Assembly (NCBI GenBank): GCA_040394195.1
Contig: JBEBSR010000070.1
Coordinates: 1-10,596, forward strand
Direction of reading: 5' to 3'
Source: Wohlfahrtiimonas larvae_A
GTDB lineage: Bacteria; Pseudomonadota; Gammaproteobacteria; Cardiobacteriales; Wohlfahrtiimonadaceae
Length of the DNA: 10,596 nt
Shown piece by piece: positions 5,766 through 10,596 of the stretch. Numbering within the stretch: the stretch's first letter is position 1; each line of letters opens with the position of its first letter. Position numbers and translations under genes: made by a program. The notes under the pieces are model-generated. The model was not told the origin of the DNA. It was given only the letters and a program-made list of their open reading frames with translations, and did no database searches.

Positions 5766-6782
5766 TTATTGTGCTAAAGCACCTTTAATATCATTCACCA
5801 TTGATTGAGTTGATTTCAATCCGCCACCTGATAAGTACCAAACATTAGGATCTAAATAAACGATTTTGCCATTTTTGAATGCTTTAGTATTTTTCACTAA
5901 GTCATTTTCAATCAAATCTTTTGCTGCTGTTTCGCTGTTACCCACAACTGCGCTGCGGTCAATTACGAAAATGTATTCAGGATCTAAGTTCATTACATAT
6001 TCAAATGTGATGTTTTGACCATGACGAGATACTTCGATTTTATCATCAGCAGGTTTGAAACCTAAAGTATCGTGAATGAAACCAAAGCGTGAACCTGGAC
6101 CATAAGCACTGATTTTACCATCATTTGCTAATACAATAATTGCACGATCTGGCATATTTTGAGTTTGTGCTTTGATTGCTTCGATTTGAGATTTTAAATC
6201 ATCCAATTGTGCTTTTGCAGTATCTTCTTTGCCAAACAACTTGCCCAAAGCCATTGTATGATCTTCTAAAGAAGTCATATAGTTGTTGATGTCGATATTG
6301 AAGTTAACACTTGGTGCAATTTCAGAGAATTGATCATACAAGTTCACTTGGCGATCTGATAATACGATAAAATCAGGTTTTGCTTTGTAAACAGCTTCAA
6401 AATCAGGCTCTTTCAAACCACCAAAGTTAGCATATTTATCATCTTTATATTTAGATAAGTATGATGGAATATTTGCTTTTGGAATACCAATCACTTCAAC
6501 GTCCAATGCTTCTAAAGTATCTAAAGAACCAAAGTCAAATGCCGCAACACGCTGAGGATTCATGTTAACAACAGTTTCACCAGCATTGTGTTTAATTGTC
6601 ATTGTTGCAGCTTTTGCTTCTGTCACTGGTGCAGTTGTTGCAGGAGCAGAAGTTGCTGGCGCTGATGTTTGAGTTTCTGTTGTCGTTGGTGTTGCTGTAT
6701 TTTCAGCAGGTTTATCGTTACCGCAAGCTGCCAATAAGAGAACTAACGTTGAAGCGATTGCTGCTTTTTTAAATGACTTCAT
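5766..6782 (-). CDS. ceuE: Siderophore-binding lipoprotein of an iron ABC importer (CeuE/FatB/YclQ type)
   Basis: The 338-residue lipoprotein is anchored in the envelope by a signal peptide ending LLLAAC (Cys20). A flexible Thr/Ala/Pro-rich linker (about 28-58, with repeated SAPAT) precedes a class III helical-backbone binding domain. That domain shows RVAAFDFGSLDTLEALDV (78-95), FGGLKEPDFEAV (120-131), LSDRQ (141-145), YGPGSRFGF (227-235), FVIDRS (272-277) and WYLSGGG (315-321). Counted by spacing, R144, R232 and R276 fit the three ligand-pocket arginines of Campylobacter CeuE (R118, R205, R249 as I remember them). H254 and Y316 fit its Fe-contacting H227 and Y288. A catecholate ferric siderophore is therefore likely. 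The start at 6782 has AAGGAG at 6793-6788, spaced 5 nt; an upstream in-frame ATG at 6824 lies inside the ATPase gene and is rejected. It is the last gene of the operon, 23 nt after the ATPase. Confidence 0.93.
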   Translation of the reverse strand: MKSFKKAAIASTLVLLLAACGNDKPAENTATPTTTETQTSAPATSAPATTAPVTEAKAATMTIKHNAGETVVNMNPQRVAAFDFGSLDTLEALDVEVIGIPKANIPSYLSKYKDDKYANFGGLKEPDFEAVYKAKPDFIVLSDRQVNLYDQFSEIAPSVNFNIDINNYMTSLEDHTMALGKLFGKEDTAKAQLDDLKSQIEAIKAQTQNMPDRAIIVLANDGKISAYGPGSRFGFIHDTLGFKPADDKIEVSRHGQNITFEYVMNLDPEYIFVIDRSAVVGNSETAAKDLIENDLVKNTKAFKNGKIVYLDPNVWYLSGGGLKSTQSMVNDIKGALAQ

Positions 6783-6805
6783 TCTAACTCCTTCAATTTC
6801 GGATT

Positions 6806-7564
6806 TTAAGAAAAATAGACGCAAATGCGTTGATCATTGATTAACTGTATCGGAATATCCATGTCGTAAATATCTTTTAAGACATGAGAATCGATAATTC
6901 TCCCTGTTTCTCCCTCATGAACGAGTGCGCCATTCTTGAGGGCTATTATGTGATCGGAATAACACGATGCAAAGTTAATGTCATGGATGACAACGACAAT
7001 CGTTTTATTCTTCTCGCGCACTAATTTTTGTAACACTTTCATAATTTCTACGGAGTGTTTCATATCTAGGTTATTAAGTGGTTCATCTAAAAAGATCACA
7101 TCTGTATCTTGAGCAACCACCATGGCAATGAACGCACATTGTCTTTGTCCACCACTTAATTCACCAATATATTTATTTTGAAGATCCGTTAAGCCCATAT
7201 ATTCAATCGCTTGATCAATATAGTGTTGATCTTCTTTTGTTAAGCGACCTTTGCAATGTGGGAAGCGGCCAAACGATACCAACTCTTTCACTGTAATGCG
7301 TAAATTCAAGTGATTTGCTTGTTTAAGAATCGAGATTTTTTGTGCCAAAAGATCATTGTTCCAGCTTTTGATATTTTGACCATCAATGCTGATTTCACCT
7401 TGATCTGGTGTTGATAAACGGCTCATCATGCCAAGCAAAGTACTTTTACCTGCGCCATTTGGACCAATCAACGAAGTGATTTTATTCGATGGAATCGTGA
7501 TGGAAACGTTATCAACGACTTTGCGTTGACCATATGATTTGGAAACATTTTTAACTTCTACCAT
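6806..7564 (-). CDS. ceuD: ATPase subunit of iron-siderophore ABC importer
   Basis: This 252-residue cytoplasmic ATPase energises siderophore import. Walker A is GPNGAGKST (34-42), the Q-loop is at Q82 (LKQANHL), the ABC signature is LSGGQ (136-140), Walker B is VIFLDE (156-161) and the switch His is H194 (VVIHD). The segments AFIAMVVAQDTD and LNNLDMKHS are typical of the YclP/FatE/CeuD branch of Fe-chelate ATPases. The residue after LSGGQRQ is Cys (C143) where Arg is the common residue; this is a mild oddity outside the catalytic core. Its ATG overlaps the stop of the second permease by one base (TAATG), so the two are translationally coupled. All catalytic motifs are intact. Confidence 0.94.
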   Translation of the reverse strand: MVEVKNVSKSYGQRKVVDNVSITIPSNKITSLIGPNGAGKSTLLGMMSRLSTPDQGEISIDGQNIKSWNNDLLAQKISILKQANHLNLRITVKELVSFGRFPHCKGRLTKEDQHYIDQAIEYMGLTDLQNKYIGELSGGQRQCAFIAMVVAQDTDVIFLDEPLNNLDMKHSVEIMKVLQKLVREKNKTIVVVIHDINFASCYSDHIIALKNGALVHEGETGRIIDSHVLKDIYDMDIPIQLINDQRICVYFS

Positions 7565-8550
7565 TATTTGCTTCCTCGTAATAGTAAATAGATAAAGTAA
7601 ATCCCACCAATGAAATTAATAATGACTGATAAAGTGGTGGAGAAAGTAAAGATTCGCTCAACAATCAACTGCCCAAAAGCAAGCGCCATGACGCTAACTA
7701 AAATCGAACCGATGATTAATACTGAATGTTTATAGGTTTTGAAAATTTCGTAAGTGAGGTTCACAACGAGCAAACCTAAAAATGTAATTGGACCAACCAA
7801 TGCGGTGGAAAGTGCTGTTAAAATAGCTACAACCACTAAAGAAATTCGTACTACAGCTTGGTAGGAAACACCTAAATTTACTGATTGATCACGCCCTAAA
7901 GATAGAACATCCAAATAACGAATGAATGGGATAAAAGCGATGAATGTCACAACGAGGATGATAGCAGCCCACCAAATGAGTTTCACTTGTACGTTGTTGA
8001 AGCTTGCAAACATCTTATCTTGTGCAATTAAGAATTCATTGGGATCAATCAATACTTGCATAAACGTGGATAAACTATTGAATAGTGCGCCCATGATGAT
8101 GCCCATCAATAATAAGAAGTAAACTGATCGACCTTCTTTGCCCAGCATGATTTTGAACAGAATTACAGAGAATGCAACCAAGGTACCAATGGAGATGGCG
8201 AACATCCATTCATTGCTGATCATTGCGTAATTACGACCGCCCAAGAAATAGATCAATAATGTTTGTACTAATAAGAAGAGCCAATCTAAACCAATGATGC
8301 TGGGTGTTAATATTCTATTGTGCGTCACTGTTTGGAAGATCACAGTGGAAAAGGCAATGGCACTGCCTGCGATCACCATTGCTATGATTTTGTACCAACG
8401 CTTATTAAAAGCATAAGCAGAATCTTCTGTGAATTTATCCCAATCGCTGAAGAGATATTCCCAATGCAATCCTAACTTAAATAATAAAAAGAATAGAATG
8501 CTGGCAATGGTTAAACCCAAGAGTAAAATTAACTTTGTACGATTACTCAT
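7564..8550 (-). CDS. ceuC: Iron-siderophore ABC importer permease (FatC/CeuC/YclO type)
   Basis: This 328-residue FecCD-family inner-membrane protein has about nine or ten hydrophobic segments. Family marks include the early AGSAIAFSTVIFQTVTHNRI (61-80) and LTPSIIGLD (81-89). SLGRDQSVNLGV (217-228) is the cytoplasmic loop that contacts the ATPase, and ALVGPITFLGLLVVNLTYEI (250-269) is the conserved late segment. It pairs with the upstream permease to form the translocation path. The start ATG overlaps the stop of the preceding permease in ATGA (4-nt overlap), and the stop overlaps the ATPase start. Assignment to the FatC/CeuC branch rests on remembered family sequence and gene order. Confidence 0.92.
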   Translation of the reverse strand: MSNRTKLILLLGLTIASILFFLLFKLGLHWEYLFSDWDKFTEDSAYAFNKRWYKIIAMVIAGSAIAFSTVIFQTVTHNRILTPSIIGLDWLFLLVQTLLIYFLGGRNYAMISNEWMFAISIGTLVAFSVILFKIMLGKEGRSVYFLLLMGIIMGALFNSLSTFMQVLIDPNEFLIAQDKMFASFNNVQVKLIWWAAIILVVTFIAFIPFIRYLDVLSLGRDQSVNLGVSYQAVVRISLVVVAILTALSTALVGPITFLGLLVVNLTYEIFKTYKHSVLIIGSILVSVMALAFGQLIVERIFTFSTTLSVIINFIGGIYFIYLLLRGSK

Positions 8551-9503
8551 GACGTTGATGCCTTTTTAAAGAGTAACCAGATGAATACTGTGCTGCCTAA
8601 AATACCGATTGTTACGCTGATTGGAATTTCGGCAGGTGCAATCAAAATACGGCCAATGATGTCACAAACGAGAATAACAATGGAGCCTAATAAAGCAGTG
8701 TAGGGCAGCGTATCTCGTAAGTTATCACCACGATATAAAGATACGATATTTGGCACGATTAAGCCTAAAAATGGAATCATACCTACGGTTAAAATTACGC
8801 AAGCGGTAATCATCGCTACAATAGCTAAGCCGATATTAATGATTTGTTTGTATTTTAAGCCAAGGTTTTTTGCGAAATCCTCGCCCATCCCTGCAATGGC
8901 AAACTGATTAGCATAGAGATAAGCAATGATCATCAATGGAATGGACAAATACATCAGCTCATAACGGCCTGCTAAAACCATCGAAAAATCACCCATCAAC
9001 CATGATGAAATATTTTGAATCAAGTCGTGCTTATAAGCGATAAATGTTGCAATGGAGCTAATAATTCCACCAAACATTAAGCCAACCAATGGTACAAAAA
9101 CCACATCTTTATAGCGGATGTGATTCAATATTTTCATAAAAATGAATGTACCTAATAATGAGAATATGAATGCTAAAGACATCTTAACGAGCATGCCTGA
9201 GCTTGCAAATAAAAGCATAGAAATCAAAATGCCAAGTTTTGCTGATTCCATCGTGCCTGCTGTTGTCGGAGATACGAATGAGTTTTGGCTGAGCTTTTGC
9301 ATGATCAAACCAGCAATACTTAAGCTTGCACCTGCAATTAGAATAGTAATTAAACGCGGCACTCGACTCACAAAGAATACTTGTAACTGTCTTTCAGTTA
9401 ATTCTAAGCGCAATACTTCACTCACAGAAATGTTTGTGTCACCAACAAATAGGGAAATCACAGATAAAATAATGAGAATGAGAAAAAGATGCCATTTTCT
9501 CAT
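8547..9503 (-). CDS. ceuB: Iron-siderophore ABC importer permease (FatD/CeuB/YclN type)
   Basis: The 318-residue FecCD-family permease is the first gene of the minus-strand operon. Landmarks are RVPR (47-50), AGLIMQKLSQNSFVSPTTAG (64-83), the loop GMGEDFAKNLGLKYKQ (205-220) that should touch the ATPase, GMIPFLGLIVPNIVSLYRGD (241-260) and a C-terminal GRILIAPAEIPISVTIGILG (284-303). It closely follows the YclN/FatD pattern I remember, including IQNISSWLMGDFS. The start at 9503 has AAGGA (9519-9515), spaced 11 nt, which is a little long; no better start is seen. Expression is probably iron-repressed through the Fur-like box at 9538-9556. No outer-membrane TonB-dependent receptor is in the window. 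Confidence 0.93.
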   Translation of the reverse strand: MRKWHLFLILIILSVISLFVGDTNISVSEVLRLELTERQLQVFFVSRVPRLITILIAGASLSIAGLIMQKLSQNSFVSPTTAGTMESAKLGILISMLLFASSGMLVKMSLAFIFSLLGTFIFMKILNHIRYKDVVFVPLVGLMFGGIISSIATFIAYKHDLIQNISSWLMGDFSMVLAGRYELMYLSIPLMIIAYLYANQFAIAGMGEDFAKNLGLKYKQIINIGLAIVAMITACVILTVGMIPFLGLIVPNIVSLYRGDNLRDTLPYTALLGSIVILVCDIIGRILIAPAEIPISVTIGILGSTVFIWLLFKKASTS

Positions 9504-9537
9504 GCTAGCAACAGTCCTTCATAAATGAAACTCATGC

Positions 9538-9556
9538 ACGAATGATAATGATTGTA
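9538..9556 (-). promoter_or_regulatory. Putative Fur box upstream of the siderophore importer operon
   Basis: The sequence acgAATGATAATgATTgTa matches the classical 19-bp Fur consensus at 13 of 19 positions by hand count, including nine consecutive matches (AATGATAAT). It starts 35 nt upstream of the ceuB start codon and overlaps a minus-strand TACAAT (9556-9551) that could be the -10 element. I cannot find a good -35 for it. Location and gene function make Fur-iron repression likely. Confidence 0.65.
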
Positions 9557-9598
9557 TTTTACATGAAATTTATCTTTTTCATAGATGTGAGGTAATAT

Positions 9599-9626
9599 TT
9601 GAAAGGCTGATGTTGTAAAATATAAA
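9599..9626 (+). promoter_or_regulatory. Putative sigma-70 promoter of the gene at 9667
   Basis: TTGAAA (9599-9604), a 16-bp spacer and TATAAA (9621-9626) form a plausible plus-strand promoter. The transcription start would be near 9633, leaving a leader of about 30 nt before the start codon. It diverges from the siderophore operon; the Fur-like box lies about 43 bp upstream of the -35. Confidence 0.6.
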
Positions 9627-9666
9627 ATGATGACGCTGTATAACAATGAATGATAAAAGGCCAGCA

Positions 9667-10596
9667 ATGATGAAACAGCAATTTCTTATGATGCTCATTT
9701 TTCTCGCATTTAATGCATTTGCATTTGCGAAAATTGATGTTAATAAAAAGATCGAACTATCTCCAGAAATGGCTGAATTTTATGAGATTCAGCCATTGCC
9801 TAAAAGTGATCTTGAGCAAAATTTGTACATTTGGGGTGTAGGCTTGAGCTATCCACATGATGATTATTATGAAGTTGGTCGGAAAATTGCAGAGGCTAAT
9901 TATCTATTAGGCCAAAAAATGAAATCTGAAGAGCTTGAGAATTGGGACGTTAAACAAAAAATCCGACATGTGAATGATTATCTTGTGGGTGATGAAGAAT
10001 TATTAAGGTTTAATCACCTTTTTACAGAGCAAAATGGACGCAAAAGAATTAATGTTTGTAATCGTTATGATGATTTTAATTGTATACAGGCAACGTTGAA
10101 TGATGCTGAGCAAATTGCGATTTTAAATCAAGAAAACAGCATTCTTAGAAAACGTTATGAAAGTATCTCATCCACAATTAATAAATCAGTAGGGTATTTT
10201 CATCCTTATAGCTTCGCAGATGCAGCATATCCAGATATTACGAGCTTGATCAGTTTAATTGACTTAGACGCTGCAAATGCAGTACTAGATTTATCTCAAG
10301 GTCATCGAGATAAAGGTATTGAGCGTTTAGAACGTATTAGCTTTTTAGCCAATCTCTCACATAATGGCACTTTAACTTTGCCTCTATTACAGTTAAATAT
10401 TCAGCAAGCATTGAATCAAACCATCAATGCATTATTGAATGAGCGATTGATAGAAGCAGATGATCCATTTTTAGTGAAACTATATAGCCAAGACATTGAT
10501 CGCTTTGATCATAAGATAAGAGCGGCATTGAAATGGCAGGCTAAGACTATGATGCAAAATAATCTATATCTTTACCAAGATTATAAAGACAAATTG
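9667..10596 (+). CDS. Secreted protein of unknown function, 3' end outside the window
   Basis: The frame stays open for all 310 codons to the window edge. The start is ATG 9667, with AAAAGG at 9655-9660 spaced 6 nt; a second ATG follows directly. Residues 1-21 form a signal peptide (MMKQQFLMMLIFLAFNAFAFA), so the protein is probably periplasmic or surface-exposed. The mature part is mostly predicted helix and rich in Asn, Leu and Asp. It includes LYIWGVGLSYPHDDYY (55-70) and NVCNRYDDFNC (129-139), whose Cys131 and Cys139 could form a disulfide. Long helices with leucine spacing follow (for example ISLIDLDAANAVLDLSQGHR). I recognise no enzymatic motif and no family. Codon use is like its neighbours. 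A link to iron uptake is suggested only by divergence from the importer operon. Confidence 0.88.
   Translation, partial: MMKQQFLMMLIFLAFNAFAFAKIDVNKKIELSPEMAEFYEIQPLPKSDLEQNLYIWGVGLSYPHDDYYEVGRKIAEANYLLGQKMKSEELENWDVKQKIRHVNDYLVGDEELLRFNHLFTEQNGRKRINVCNRYDDFNCIQATLNDAEQIAILNQENSILRKRYESISSTINKSVGYFHPYSFADAAYPDITSLISLIDLDAANAVLDLSQGHRDKGIERLERISFLANLSHNGTLTLPLLQLNIQQALNQTINALLNERLIEADDPFLVKLYSQDIDRFDHKIRAALKWQAKTMMQNNLYLYQDYKDKL

Noticed and set aside
6604..6701. Repetitive Thr/Ala/Pro codons in the lipoprotein gene
   Set aside because: The repeat is an imperfect protein linker, common after lipobox cysteines, and not a DNA repeat element.
6783..6824. Upstream in-frame ATG (6824) of the siderophore-binding lipoprotein
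   Set aside because: It lies inside the ATPase gene and would add 14 residues ahead of a normal lipoprotein signal. AAGGAG sits just before 6782.
9142..9528. 128-codon plus-strand open frame opposite the first permease
   Set aside because: It is antisense to a clear FecCD permease and shows no domain or suitable ribosome binding site.
1..10596. CRISPR array, tRNA or rRNA genes, insertion sequences, phage genes
   Set aside because: I saw no regularly spaced repeats, no cloverleaf-like sequences, no transposase and no terminal inverted repeats or target duplications.

Overview
The window is AT-rich DNA, by eye well under 40% G+C, from a Gram-negative bacterium. A periplasmic YceI protein of the beta/gamma-proteobacterial type, Sec signal peptides, an LAAC lipobox and GGAG-type ribosome binding sites point to a low-GC gammaproteobacterium. 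I cannot name the genus. The CorA proteins and the siderophore permeases also resemble Firmicutes relatives (YclN/YclO-like, GMN-x-PLP-type CorA).

Layout. Bases 1-478 (minus) hold the 5' part of a short-chain dehydrogenase/reductase whose catalytic Tyr and Lys both look replaced. A perfect-palindrome terminator separates it from yceI (630-1196, minus). About 520 bases of very AT-rich DNA without a gene follow. Next, on the plus strand, comes a strong rrn-P1-like promoter (1721-1757), a near-textbook M-box (ykoK-type) Mg2+ riboswitch (about 1757-1938) and an intrinsic terminator (2028-2061). These precede three tandem CorA-family Mg2+ channel genes (2093-3025, 3041-3991, 4031-4978). The second paralogue carries SMN in place of the invariant GMN signature. 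A hairpin and a small secreted protein of unknown function (5070-5645) follow. A bidirectional terminator (5715-5750) marks the convergence with the next operon.

The minus-strand operon (9503 down to 5766) encodes a complete inner-membrane Fe-siderophore ABC importer of the CeuBCDE/FatDCB/YclNOPQ type: two permeases, an ATPase and a lipoprotein-binding protein. Its genes overlap by 4 and 1 nt and then have a 23-nt gap. A Fur-box-like sequence (9538-9556) lies upstream of the first permease. A divergent, incomplete gene for a secreted protein of unknown function runs off the right end (9667-10596).

Biologically, this is a metal-homeostasis segment: a riboswitch-gated Mg2+ uptake operon next to a probably Fur-controlled iron-siderophore importer. 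The strongest items for follow-up are the M-box leader, where the terminator copies an aptamer closing strand and two nested antiterminator helices can be drawn, and the three-CorA operon with one signature-degenerate member.
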